This document shows positions 1-11,605 of a stretch of DNA of 64,000 bases, in pieces. Position numbers and translations under genes: made by a program. Position 1 is the first letter of the stretch. Each line of letters starts with the position of its first letter. The notes under the pieces were generated by a model that was not told the DNA's origin, did not search any database, and was given only the letters and a program-made list of their open reading frames with translations. Source of the stretch: Rhizomys pruinosus (lineage: Eukaryota; Chordata; Mammalia; Rodentia; Spalacidae); NCBI GenBank assembly GCA_009823505.1, contig VZQC01000373.1:925501-989500 (forward strand), given 5' to 3'.

Positions 1-2486
1 AAGGAACAATTATCCATGATAATTTCACAATCCTAAATGTTCATACACCTAACTCTGGTGCACCAAACTTTATAAACATAATTCTGTAGAACAACATGAT
101 ATAGATTAAATTGAGCACATTAATAGTGGGGGAATTCAATACAACACTGAGCCACTTGGATAGATCAACTGAACAAAAAATAAACAGTGAGACATCAGAA
201 CTGAACAATACACTACTCCAAATGGACTTCACAGACATCTACCTAATATTCCACCCAAATATCAGAAAATATACTTTCTACTCATTGTCTCATGGAACAT
301 TCTCAAAAATCGACGATATACAGGGACACAAAAGAAATCTCAACAAATAAAAAAGGAATAAAATTATTTCATGCATTCTATCAGACTACAGTGCAATAAA
401 GCTCAATGTGAACACCAGAATAAGTCCTACTAGCTACAAGAACAGATGGATACTCTACAACACAATCCTGAATAATGAATGGCTCAGGGAAGAAATAATA
501 AAATAAAAGTATTGATTGAACTAAACAAAAAAGACAATACAACATAACAGAACCTGTGGGATACTTTAAAAGCTGTCCTAAGAGGGAAATTTATAGCCTG
601 AAGTGCCTACATTAAAAAAGCAAAATCAAAACCAAACCAAACAAAACAAACAAAAAACCAAAAAGGGAACAAGTAAATGATCTAACACTGCAGCTGAAAA
701 CACTTGACAGACAACAATAAATGAACCCTAACCCAACAAACAGGAAGAAATAACAAAAATCAGAGCAGAAATCAATGAAATAGAAACAAAGGAAACAATA
801 CAAAGAATAAATGAATCCAAAAGCAAAGCTGGTTCTTTGAAAGGATAAACAAGATACGCAGACCTCTGGCCCAGTTAACCCAAAGAAAGAAAGAGAAATG
901 CCATATCAATAGTATTTGTAATGAAAAGTGAAACATTAAAACAGACAAAAAAAAAAAAAAGATCCAGACAATAATACAAGAATACTTCAAAAACCTATAC
1001 TCTACTAAATTTGAAAACCTAAGAGAAATGGATGAATATCTGAAATACTGGGAATCAATAAACTTAACCAAGAAGATATTAGCAGCATTAACAAACCCAT
1101 AATAGTTGAGGAAGTTGAAAATCTAATAAAAAACCTCCCAACTAAAAATAGCCCAGGTCCAGATGATTTCACAGCATAATGCTATAAAACATTTAAAGAG
1201 GTCTGAAAACCTTTACTATTCAAAGTGTTCAGAAGGATACAAACAAAAGGAAATCTCCCAAACTTCTTCTGTGAAGCTAGCATCACTCTAATACCAAAAC
1301 CACATAAAGACACAACCAAAACAGAAAATTATAGACCCATCTCATTAATGAACATAAATGCAAAAATTCTCAACAAAATACTTGCAAATAACATACAGAT
1401 CCACATCAAAAAGATCATCCATCATGACCAAGATGGATTCATACCAGAGATACAGGGATGGTTGAACATATGTAAATCAATATATATCATAAAACAGATA
1501 AATGGACTGAAAGACAAAACCACATAATCATCCCAACTGATGCAGAAAAATCCTTTGACAAAATCCAACATCCTTTACAGTCCTAGAGGGAATTGGACTG
1601 GAAGGATCATTCCTCAATGTAATCAAAGTCATATACAAGAAAGCCACAGCCAACATCATCCTAAGTGGGGAAATGACAGAAGCATTTCCCTTAAAGGTAG
1701 GAACTTGGCAAGGCTGTCCCCTGTTGCCACTCCTCTGCAATATAGTGCTTGAAACACTTGCTAGAGCAGTAAGACAAGAAAAGGAAATTAAAGGAGTACT
1801 AATTGGAAAAAATGAAGTCAAGCTATCCCTTTTTGGAGATGATATGATAGTTTACTTAAGGGATGCTAAATACTCCACCAGAAAACTCTAGGAAATGATA
1901 AAGACTTTTAGGAAAGTGGCAGGATATAAAATTAACTTAGAAAAATCATTAGCTTTTCTTTACACCAATAGCAGGTAACTGAAGAAGGCATACAAAGAGA
2001 CCTTCCCACTCACAATAGCTTCAAAAACAATAAAATACCTAGGAAAAAACCTAATCAAAGACATCAAAGATCTCTATAACAAAAAATTTAAACCCCTAAA
2101 GAAGGAGATTGAAGAAGACATCAGAAGATGGAAAGACCTCCTATGCTCATGAATTGGAAAAATTAATATAGTAAAATGTCTATTCTACCCAAATTAATAA
2201 AGAAATTCAATGAAATCCCAATTCAAATCCCCAAGAGATTCTTCACAGACTTGGGGAAAAAATCCTTAATTCCATATGGAGAAACAAAAGACCCTGAATA
2301 TCTAGAGCAACCTTGAGTGAAGAGTGCAATACAGGAGGGATTACTTTACTAGACTTCAAATTATATTACAGGGATATAGTCATAAAGACAGCCTGGTACT
2401 GGCACAAAAACAGACCCATTGACAAGTGGAACAAAATTGAAGATCCGAACTTGAGCTCATACAATTTTAGCCACCTCATATTCCAT
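1..2486 (+). mobile_element. LINE-1 ORF2 remnant, endonuclease to past reverse transcriptase
   Basis: Decayed rodent L1 ORF2 that runs off the left edge. Recognisable blocks in order: the late endonuclease domain (about 110-350, including a GTFSKIDDI-type segment), a degraded linker, the RT fingers/palm (1225-1527, with the [14 protein letters not shown] block), the RT catalytic region (1673-1891) and a downstream block (2313-2486, [12 protein letters not shown]). The catalytic tetrapeptide reads F-G-D-D at 1832-1843, where active elements have F-A-D-D, so it is altered but keeps both aspartates. Stops and frameshifts separate the blocks, so no ORF2 protein could be made. The right end is abrupt, where an ERVL-like LTR fragment begins. 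Confidence 0.93.
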
Positions 2487-2690
2487 AATGGGCTGAATTA
2501 CTACTGGGGTTTCAGCCTCTTCAGAGTATAGACTGCCATTGTTGGACTACCCAGGCTGTATCATGGAGACCAGTACAGGTAGATCAAGACAGGATGCGGT
2601 GCTTACTGGACCTCATTTGGTGACCATGGGAAAGGAAAACCCCAATATGAAACACAAGGGCAGAAGTGATGGTGGTTTGGGCTTGCCTCC
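2487..2690 (-). mobile_element. ERVL (MT2-like) LTR fragment
   Basis: This segment matches the reverse complement of about 14270-14475 over about 200 bp. The 14.2-14.6 kb copy in turn shares blocks (a 'gagtccaacaat' stretch and the 'ggatgtctcag' stretch) with the complete LTR at 38308-38764. I therefore read it as a fragment of an MT2-like ERVL LTR on the minus strand. It sits between two L1 pieces that come from different parts of ORF2. No TSD was seen, so an indel or rearrangement is as likely as a clean insertion. Confidence 0.6.
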
Positions 2691-3050
2691 TTTTCAATCT
2701 ATTGCTTGAAACTCTTGCTAGTACAATAAGACAAGAGAAGTAAATTAAAGGAGTATTAATTAGAAAAGAAGAGGTCAAATTATCCCCCTTTTTAGGTGAG
2801 GTGATACTGCACCTATGAGATCCCCAAAATTCTACCAGAAAGCTCCTAGAAATTATTACCACTTTCAGTAAAGTGGCAGGTTACAATATCAATCTACAAA
2901 ACCAGTAGCCTTTCTTTATTCCAATATCAAGCAATTGGACAAAGAGTATATGGAAACCCTCACATGCACAAAATCCTCAAAAAAATTTTCAGAATAAACC
3001 TTAGAGCAAAGACATTAAAGATCTCTACAATGAACATTTTAAATCTTGAT
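2691..3050 (+). mobile_element. LINE-1 ORF2 fragment, RT region
   Basis: A second, independent L1 piece. It begins at the same ORF2 position as about 1720 (the [12 protein letters not shown] block) and runs through the decayed catalytic region and the downstream 'aaatcttgatgaga' stretch. Because it repeats sequence already present in the L1 at 1-2486, it cannot be its continuation. It is heavily mutated and has no useful open frame. Confidence 0.85.
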
Positions 3051-3141
3051 GAGATTGTGCTCATTGGAAGTGGGACAATAGGAGAGTGGTATTTTTAAGG
3101 GAGAAATGGGGAAGATGGAGATCATTTAAGTGAGGAAGTTT

Positions 3142-3388
3142 GGGGGCTGGAGAGATGGCCTAGTGGTTAAGAGCACCAACTGCTCTTGCAGAGGACCTGG
3201 GTTCGATCCCCAGCACCCACATGGCGGCTAAGAACCGTCTGTAATTCCAATTCCAGGAGAACTCCAGTTCCAGGGGAATCCGAGACCCTCTTCTGACCTC
3301 CGCAGCATTGCACAACACAGGTGCACAAACCTACATGCAGACAGTACATTCATACACATACAAAAATAATAATAAATAAATTTATTAA
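3142..3388 (+). mobile_element. B2 SINE (young subfamily)
   Basis: A tRNA-derived SINE. The left part shows a type-2 pol III promoter: an A box with 'tagtggttaag' and a B box reading ggttcgatccc. The right end is an A/T-rich tail with aataaa motifs. It is flanked by a near-perfect 10-bp TSD, tgaggaagtt (3131-3140) and tgaggaaatt (3390-3399). It carries the 17-bp internal duplication (3243-3259, 3260-3276) that marks the younger B2s in this window. Confidence 0.95.
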
Positions 3389-3529
3389 ATGAGGAAATTC
3401 TGGAGGGAGAGATAGACAAGAAGAGAGAGAGGCAAGATAAATAATGCGTAGCTAGTATAAGAAACCAGAGAGAATCATATTATTTTGAAAACCTACTGAC
3501 GTATTTAAATATTTCTACATGAGTTCATA

Positions 3530-4625
3530 TGTACAGTTGAAGGCTACAAAGCAAGAAACAGTACCAGACAGGAGAAACCTTCCTTTGAGTTGTTGGCCAG
3601 GGTAGTCCAAGAAACTCTCAAAATTATACAGGCCAGGGCCACAGCCCTTTACTGCCTCCCAGAACTCGAAGGATAAAGTCAGAACAGGCTTTGGAGACTG
3701 GATCTGGAGCAGTGGAACTGGAACTGACCTGGAAGCCACTTCCCCTCTTATAGCTTTGGAGAACACGATGCAAGCTGCTAAGTGAGAACATCAATTGATG
3801 GTCCAACCTCAGCTTCAAGGCCAAATAAGCACATTAATGACTGGTACAATGAACTTTTATCTTGGCGGGGGGTAAACAAAAGCAACCTACTTGGACTTAA
3901 AGCCCACTCAGTGGGAGGAAACTGATGAGTGGTACTGTGAACATTGCCAAATACACATGCCTGGAGAGGTCATAGATCTTAGAGAAGACCCCCAAGACTG
4001 TCACATCCCTAGACAAATATGATTTCTTTTTATGGATCCTTATATTTACAGACAAGTATCTCAGTCACCATTCTAATCAAAGACATGCCAGAGATTATTA
4101 TAAAGTTCCACAACTGGCCACATACCAAGATTGTTTGTGAATTGGCCAAGGCCATGTGGCACATCTACATGCAACCTTTATACCTAAGCCTCATGGAACA
4201 TAGAAGTGGTAAAGAGACCACTTAAAGCATCTCTCAATTTTCATCAATGAAACTCCCTTATGCAAAAGAGGGCCAGGAAAATAAAAGGTCACAAATGGCC
4301 AAAGCCTAGGGAGTAAAAGTCTGCAGAATGTGAGTCCTTGGACAGGACTCCTATATTAAAACCCAAATATCCAGGGCTTAGGGACCACTGGGGAAGAGAA
4401 GGTGGAAAGATTTTAAGAGCCACAGTGAGGCTCATGACCATATGGAAATAAAGCCCTACAGGCTCCTTGGACCTTGCTCATATGAACCTATAACAATGGT
4501 ATTAGCATGCATAAGACCCATGTACACTCAAGCATACAAAAATGCAACATTGAACTATAGAAATGAACAGCAGGTCCCAATCTTGGTTGAAGAATTATTG
4601 ACAGCTGATTATCACTGGGTGATGA
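3530..4625 (+). mobile_element. L1 3' end, Lx-type 3'UTR
   Basis: Non-coding 3' region of an older rodent L1. Blocks in the expected order: 'ttggccaggg' about 3593, 'aaagcccactcagtggg' about 3900, 'atttacagacaag' about 4050, and 'gattttaagagcca' about 4412. The middle part is homologous to 47240-47700, and the same family occurs at 32740-33060 and 49510-51030. No open frame here belongs to a gene. Confidence 0.75.
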
Positions 4626-4689
4626 AGAATTGATTTTTTTAAATTTAATTTTAATGTTCTTCATACAAAAGATTTCAAACAATGTATTT

Positions 4690-4830
4690 TTTATTTTTGG
4701 TCTTTTTGAGACAGCTCTGGCTGTCCCGTAACTCACTATGTAGAACAGGCTGGCCTTGAACTCACAAAGATCTGCCTGCCTCTGCCTCCCAAGTGCTAGG
4801 ATTAAAGGCGTGAATCACCACGCCTGGCTC
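4690..4830 (-). mobile_element. B1 SINE
   Basis: 7SL-derived B1 in reverse orientation: a 'ggtctttttgagaca' tail side, the 'aggctggccttgaactcaca' core, and a 'ctaggattaaaggcgtg' 5' side. It is inserted in A/T-rich sequence between the Lx 3' end and the next L1 piece. Confidence 0.93.
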
Positions 4831-4917
4831 AAACAATCTTAATGACCTTTATACCCACTTCCCAATCAGGACTCTCCCACAGACCCTGCACTAAAATTCA
4901 TACACACTGTCATTTGT

Positions 4918-5247
4918 GCAAAGGTCCATTGCCAAAACAGCTCAATGGAAGAAAGAGAGCATCTTCAGCAAATGGTGCTGGCAAAACTGGATCACCATTA
5001 GAAGAATAAAATTGAACCCCTACCTCTCACCCTGTAAAAAAATCAACTCCAAATGGATCAAAGACATCACTGTGAAACTCCAAACTCTTAAGGTGATAGA
5101 AGAAAAAGTTGGTAGTAATCTACAAGACATAGGCATAGGAAAAGACTGTCTAAATTAAACAGCAGCAGCAAAGGAATTAAGGTCAACAATTGACAAGCGA
5201 GACCTCATGAAGATATATGACAATCAAAGAATTGTATTTGATGCATT
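4918..5247 (+). mobile_element. LINE-1 ORF2 fragment, C-terminal third
   Basis: Contains the ORF2 block WCWQNWITIRRIKLNPYL followed by KVIEEKVGSNLQDIGIGKD. The open stretch 4916-5158 is only a relic and ends at a TAA. The element is interrupted at its right end by the B2 at 5249-5495. Confidence 0.88.
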
Positions 5248-5248
5248 T

Positions 5249-5495
5249 TTTTTATATTTTTTTTATTTATTTATTTTTATGTGTATGAATGTACTGTCTG
5301 CATGCAGGTCTGCGCACCCGTGTCGTGCGATGCCGCGGAGGTCAGAAGAGGGTCTCGGATTCCCCTGGAACTGGAGTTCTCCTGGAACCGGAGTCACAGA
5401 CGGTTCTTAGCCGCCATGTGGGTGCTGGGGATCGAACCCGGGTCCTCTGCAAGAGCGGTCGGCGCTCTCAACCGCTAGGCCATCCCTCCAGCCCC
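5249..5495 (-). mobile_element. B2 SINE (young, CpG-rich)
   Basis: Reverse-oriented B2 with the B box intact on the minus strand (ggttcgatccc) and many unmutated CpGs, which suggests recent insertion. The TSD is ttgatgcattt at 5238-5248 and 5496-5506. It carries the 17-bp internal duplication. Confidence 0.95.
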
Positions 5496-5639
5496 TTGAT
5501 GCATTTTAAATTGACAAACACACATAGAAAATACTCTAATTGACAGGGTGAAAGGTGCTGACTTTTCCTAAATGAAACATTTTCTTCTTAGAAAAGAAAT
5601 CAAAAAATTATAAGATGGTTCAAACAGCTCAAAGAAGAA

Positions 5640-6060
5640 ATAGAAATTATGAAACAAGAAAGACAATAAAAGATATCGTGTATATAATGAAGATATTCTG
5701 TATGCCTTCACTATGGTATTCTTCTGTGTAGGTAACTTGAAGTTTAGGTCCTCGCATGGTGCCCAAGAGCTTTAAACATGTTCTGTTCCTTTTTGAAAAT
5801 TTTTCGTTAACATTTCTCAAGTGATCCAATTTTTCTACTTGTCTTTCAACTATGACTTTCTGTAGTTTACATAATCTATTCTATTGGTGAGGCTTTCCAC
5901 TGAAGTTTTCGTTTGGCATTTTTTTTATTTATAGTATCATTTTAGTTTGCATTTTCTTCAGCAATTCTTATTATCTGCACAGAAGAATATCACAATCAAG
6001 AGATACTGAATATTTTCATTAAAATCATAGAGCTGTTCATCCAGCTACAAGCGTACAGAA
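5640..6060 (-). mobile_element. LINE-1 ORF1 fragment, inverted (coiled coil to RRM start)
   Basis: On the minus strand, codons read through a coiled-coil-like stretch into LLGTMRGPKLQV...GIQNIFI, the pattern at the coiled-coil/RRM boundary of rodent L1 ORF1p. It lies immediately 5' of, and opposite to, the ORF1 C-terminal remnant beginning about 6.1 kb. That order (downstream end outermost) is what 5' inversion of the neighbouring L1 would give. It is strongly decayed. Confidence 0.6.
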
Positions 6061-6064
6061 CACA

Positions 6065-6850
6065 TAACAGAGATCAGAAAAGAAATTCTACATGACATAT
6101 TATAGATAAAACATTAAAACCACAGAATAAAGAAAGTGTGTTGAAAACTCAAAAGAGAAATGTCAAGTCACTTATAAAAGCAGACCCACCAGAATAAGAC
6201 GACTATCTTAAAATTTAAAACCAGAGGGCCTGTCGAATATAATCCAAGTTCTAAAAGTAAGTGTTACCTAAAATGCTATACCATATTAAATTGAAGGAAA
6301 AATAAAATTTTTCCAGGATAAAAATTGATTAAAGATTTAGAATTACTAAGTTAGTTCTACACAGGACTATAGGGGAATACTTCAATGTGAACAAAGGAAA
6401 AAAACACTCACGTGGGTGCAAGGAACAAATAAACAATGCAAGGATAGATTTAAAGAGGTTTGAGAAAATAGCACAAAATCAAGGAAATGACAAGAGTGCT
6501 CTTAATCACACAAATCCATCTGTCAAGCCCCTAAATTGACTTTAAACCACCCATCCTGAAACCAGACTCTCACTGGAGGAACTCCATACCCAGAAGGTGA
6601 GACAGAAATCCAGAGGCCAATATGGCTTGGTTCCTGAGATACTCCATAATCCCAACCCATTGGCTAGGGAACACCTTGGGTCACTCCCCTGTCTCCAGGC
6701 TAAACTGTCCTAGCCCTGGACCCAGAACCAGACCCTTACAAGCCAGCCTAAAGGAACCAGTAGGCTTACCATATGCAGAGTGAGGTTCAAATCAAACTGA
6801 TTGTTACCTGTTCTGGGCCCCTGAAGAAGCTCCAGACTAGAAGGGCAAGA
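6065..6850 (+). mobile_element. LINE-1 ORF1 C-terminus and inter-ORF region
   Basis: 6150-6500 resembles the C-terminal domain of rodent ORF1 ('gtcacttataaaagcagacccaccagaat' region) and has many stops. 6500-6840 matches no block I know well and occupies the position of the ORF1-ORF2 interval. It leads directly into ORF2. Confidence 0.65.
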
Positions 6851-7668
6851 ACCATCTTTTTGTTGTCTATAAGAAGCACACCTCAACTTCAAAGAGAGGC
6901 TCCATCTTAAAGGGAAAGGTTGGAAATAATATTCTAAGCAAATGGAACTAGGAAATAAGCAGGAGTTGCTATTCTAATATCAGGCAAAATATTTCAAATT
7001 AAAACTAATCAGAAGAGATGAAGAAGGTTACTACATTCTTATCAAATCAATAATTAATTATGAAGATTTCACAATCATGAATATATACACACCAAACACT
7101 GATGCATCGGACTGCATAAATACGATACTGTAGGACTTTAACGAACAGATTAATCCTAACACATTAAAAGTAGGTGACTTCAACACCCCAATGTGCCCAT
7201 TAGACAGGTCAGATGGACAAAGAATCAACAAAGAGACATCTGAACTGAACAATACAATACGCCAAATGGACCTAATAGATATTTACTGAATATTTCACCC
7301 AAACACCAAAGAGTATACCTTATATTCAGCACCCCATGGAATCTTCTCCAAAATGGACCACATACTGGGACACAGAACAAATCTCAACAAATACAAATAA
7401 ATTGAAATAATTCCATGCATTCTCTCAGACCTCAATGCAATAAACCTCAATATCAATACCAGAAGAAACCCTACTATCAACAAGAACTCATGGAGACTAA
7501 ACAACAAACTCCTAAATAATGAATGCATTAATGAAGAAATAAAGGAATAAAAGTATTCTTGGAATTAAAAGAAAAGAACAACAGAACACAACAAAACCTG
7601 TGGGATGCTCTGAAAACTGTCCTAAGAGGAAATTTATAGCCAAGAGCTTATATTAAAAAAAAAAATCA

Positions 7669-7828
7669 GGCTGGGCATGGTGGTGCACACCTTTAATCCT
7701 ACCACTTGGGAGGCAGAGGCAGGCAGATATTTGTGAGTTCAAGGCCAGCCTGGTCTATAGAGTGAGTTCCAGGACAGCTGGAGCTACAGGGAGACCATGT
7801 CTCAAAAAGACCACAAAAAAAAAAAAAT
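7669..7828 (+). mobile_element. B1 SINE
   Basis: Forward B1: ggctgggcatggtggtgca at the 5' end, an 'aaggccagcctggtctata' core, and an A-rich tail. Inserted in the A-run of L1 ORF2 at the linker between EN and RT. Confidence 0.95.
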
Positions 7829-9343
7829 TGGAAAGAGAATAAATAAATGACCTAACATTGCAACTAAAAACACTTGAGAGAAAACAACGAATGAATCCCA
7901 AACCTATCAGACAAGAAGAAATGACAAAAATCAGAGCAGAGATCAACAAAATAGAAAAAAATATACAAAAAATTAATGAATCAAAGAGCTGGTTCTTTGA
8001 AAGAATAAACAAGTTAGATAGGCCTCTGGCCCTGTTAACCAAAAGTAAGAAAGAGCAACTCCAAATCAACAAATTAGAGATGATAAGGGAAAATCACAAC
8101 AGATAATGAAAAGATCCAGGCAATCATATAGGAATAATTTAAAAATCTATACTCTACTAAATTTGAAAGCCTAAGTGAAATAGGTGAATATCTGAAACGA
8201 GGTAAAGCACCAAAGCTTAACCAAGAAGAGATCAACAGCTTAAACAGACCCATAACATTTAAGGAAATTGAAACAGTAATACAAAACCTCCCAATAAATA
8301 AATTCTAGGTCCAGATGAATTTACGGCAGAATTCTACAAGATATTTAAGAAGGACCTACAACCACTATTACTCAAATTATTCAAAAGGATAGAAACAGAG
8401 GGAAATCTCCCAAATTCCTTCTATGAAGCCAGCATTACTCTAATACCAAACCAGGCAAAGATACAACTAGAGAAGGAAACCATAGACTCATTTCTTTAAT
8501 GAATATTGCCACAAAAGTTCTCAACAAAATATTTGCAAAGTGCATATAGAGACACACTTGGTCATCCACCATGACCAAGTTAGATTTATACCAGGGATGC
8601 AGGTATGGTTCAACATACATAAATCAAGCAACATCATAAAAATCATAAATGGACTGAAAGGCAAAAACACATGGTCTTAACAACTGATGTGGAAAGGCCT
8701 TTGACAAAATCTAACATGCCTTCATGTTTAAAGTACTAGAGAGAACTGGGCTGGAGGGAGCATTTCTCAACATAATTAAAACCATATACAACAAACTCAC
8801 AGCCAACCTCATTGTAAATAGGGAAAAACTGGAAGTATTCCCTTTAAAATCAGGAACCTGGCAATGCTGTCCCCTATCTCCACTCCTCAATATAGTGCTG
8901 GAAATGCTTGCTAGAGCAATAACACAAGAAATGGAAATCAAAGGAGTACTAATTAGAAAAGAGAAGGTCAAACTATCCTTTTTTGCAGATGACATAATAG
9001 TATACCTAAGGGATGTCAAAAATTACACCAGAAAATTTTCAGAAATGATTAACAGTTTCAGTAAAGTGCCAGGTTACAAAGTTAATCTGGAAAAATTAGT
9101 AGCCTTTCTTTATGCCAGCAACAAGCAATTGGAGAAGGAATGCAGAGAGACCATCCCATTCATAGATTCATAGTAGTCTCAAAAACATAAAATACCTTGG
9201 AACAAATCTGAACAAGGACACTAAAGATTTCTACAATGAAAATTTAAATCCTTGAAGAAGGAGATTGAAGAAGACACAAGAAGATGGAAGGACCTCCCAT
9301 GATCATGTATTAGAAGAATTAATATAGTAAACATGACTATCAT

Positions 9344-9509
9344 AGCAGGGTGTGGTAGAACATGCCTTTAATCCCAGCATTTGGGAAACAGAGAGGCAGG
9401 TGGAACTCTGTGAGTTCAAAGCCAACCTGGTTTACATAGTGAGTTCCAGGACAGCTGGAACAGAGGGACCCTGTCTTAAAAAGACAAAGCAAACAAAAAC
9501 AAACAAAAA
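9344..9509 (+). mobile_element. B1 SINE
   Basis: Forward B1 with TSD atgactatcat (9333-9343) and atgaccatcat (9510-9520), one transition apart. It has a CAAAA-type tail. Inserted into L1 ORF2 downstream of the RT. Confidence 0.95.
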
Positions 9510-9709
9510 ATGACCATCATATCCAAAGCAATATATAGATTCAATGCAATTCCAATTAAAATCCCCATGACTTTCTTCACAGAATTAGAAAATAACATCC
9601 TAAAATTCATATGATAAAACAAAAGTCTCTGTATAACCAAAGCAACACTGAGCACAAAGAGCAGTGCCGCGGGGGATTACCACACCAGTCTTCAATACAT
9701 ATATCTATG

Positions 9710-9830
9710 TCTTTTTGAGATAGAGTCCCCCTGTAGCCACAGTTGTCCTGGAAATACCCATGTAGACCAGGCTGGCCAACACCCACCTGCCTCTGCGTCC
9801 CAAGTGCTAGGACTACAGGCATGAACCATT
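9710..9830 (-). mobile_element. B1 SINE, truncated
   Basis: Reverse B1 ('ctttttgagatagagtccccctgtag' to 'aagtgctaggactacaggcatg'), missing part of the core. Inserted in the same L1 ORF2; L1 codons resume at about 9835. Confidence 0.88.
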
Positions 9831-11035
9831 CAAATTTTACTACAGGGCTATAGTCATGAAACAGCCTGGTAATGGCACAAAACAGACCTGTACATCAATG
9901 GAAGAAAATTCAAGATCTAGACATGAATACATACAATCTCAGCCACCTCATACTCGACAAAGGGGCCAAGAAGCAGTGGAGGAAAGACAGCATATTCAGC
10001 AAATGGTGCTGGCACAACTGGATTACAACTTGTAGAAAAATAAAACTAAACCCCTGCCTTTCACCCTGTACAAAATCAATTACAAATGGATCAAATACCT
10101 CAATGTGAAACCTGAAACTCTGAATATGATAGAAGAAAAAACATTGGTAGTAACCTACAAGATATAGGCATAGGAAAAGACTTTCTAAATCAGATAGTAG
10201 CTGTATAGGAAATAATATCAACAATTGACAAGTGGGACCTCACTAAACTTAAAAGCTTCTGTACGGCTAACAACACAATCAAAGAAGTGAATAGAAAACC
10301 CACAGAGCTGGAGGAAACGTTCACAGTGACACATCTGACAGAGGTCTAACATCCAGATTGTATAAATTACTCAAAAAGCAAAGGATCAAGAAAACAAATG
10401 ACACATTCAAATATGGAGTAAAGGGCTGAACAGAGACTTCACAAATGAAGAAGTGAAGATAGTTGAGAGACATCTTGAAAAAGTGTTCAACATGGCAACT
10501 AATTAAGGAAATGTAAATTAAAACCACTTTCAGATTTCATCTTACCCCGATAAGACTGACTATGATCAAGAAAACAAAAGATACCTACTAATGCTGGAGA
10601 GGTTGTGGGGAAGGGGGAACACTCATTCACTGCTCATAGGAATGCACTTGTGCAACCCCTATGGAAAGCAGTGTGGAGACCTCTTCAAAGGCTCAAAATG
10701 AACTTACCATTTGACCCGGTCATACCACTTCTGGGTATATAACCAGAAGATTCATCATATTTCAGAGATACGTGCAGAACCATGTTTATTGTAGCTCTCT
10801 TCACAATAGTGAAGAGCTGGAAGCAACCCAGTTGTCCCTCAACTGAGTGGATAATGAAAATGTGGTACATGCATAGAATGGAATTCTATGCAGTGGTAAA
10901 GATGATATCATGAAACTTGCAGGTAAATGGATGGAACTTGAAGCCTTTATGCTAAGTGAAGTAACACAGTCCCAGATAAAAAATGACATATGGTTTCCCT
11001 CATTTGTGGATCCTAACACCAAACTCTTATATGTT

Positions 11036-11345
11036 AGTCAAACCTGATGCTGCTATAGATATAACTTGAAGTTTATGTCTCTATTTTCCCAAGTTCTAAG
11101 ATTATGAGAAAAAAAAATCTCTTCTTTGAAAGTACATTAAAACATACATCAACTTGCTATGTAACATGGGAACATAAAATTATATTTCTTTGTGTCTACA
11201 TGCAAAATTACTGCTAAAAGGTGAATTCCAAACATGTTTTTGAATTAACCTATAGCTTATTTTCAGACTTTGTCATTTTGGTATATATTTGGAATATATA
11301 TATGCATATTTTGGAGTAATATAAAATGAAAGGGGAAAATAACAG
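11036..11345 (+). mobile_element. LINE-1 3'UTR of the preceding element
   Basis: A/T-rich sequence aligning block by block with 20210-20460, the 3'UTR of another L1 of the same family (the 'catacatcaacttg.tatgtaa' and 'gtaatataaaatgaaagggg' blocks). The G-rich and poly(A) terminal part seen in the 18 and 20 kb copies is missing, so the 3' end is truncated. 11345-11605 beyond it is A/T-rich with nothing recognised. Confidence 0.7.
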
Positions 11346-11605
11346 AAAACAAATAGAAGTATAATAACTAAGCTGCACTGTTATAATCTTCAAACTAAAA
11401 TTATGTAATTATTTCTTAGAGGATAAATTTGAAATTCTATGTCAAAAAAAGGAAATACTATGTCTACTATAATGTCTGGTCATTGATTACTGAGAAAACT
11501 ATACTGCCATACTTTAGCAATAATGTAAACTTTATTAATTCCACAAAAACATATTCTGTATGAAATATATAAAAATTCAATAAAATAAAAATTATAAAAA
11601 AAGAA

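Larger units (their letters stand above)
6851..11035 (+). mobile_element. LINE-1 ORF2, nearly complete in extent but broken
   Basis: The longest L1 ORF2 in the window. It starts in the endonuclease (the 'caggagttgctattctaatatc' block about 6960) and runs through EN, RT and the cysteine-rich C-terminus to a terminal region about 10.9-11.0 kb. Three B1s interrupt it (7669-7828, 9344-9509, 9710-9830). The best preserved segment is 8724-9173, 149 codons with the RT palm and an intact F-A-D-D catalytic motif at 8982-8993, where the two aspartates bind metal. A 106-codon run (7858-8106) precedes it. Numerous stops elsewhere make the element inactive. Confidence 0.93.

Noticed and set aside
5207..5543. 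A protein family: open frames of 60-85 codons with MYECTVCMQ / RRSEEGLGFPWNWSS / WVLGIEPGSSARAV recur at 3.2, 5.3, 23.4, 27.2, 37.7, 43.5 and 59.8 kb
   Set aside because: Every instance lies inside a B2 SINE with TSDs. The frames are what B2 gives when translated; there is no start context, splicing or conservation to suggest a gene.
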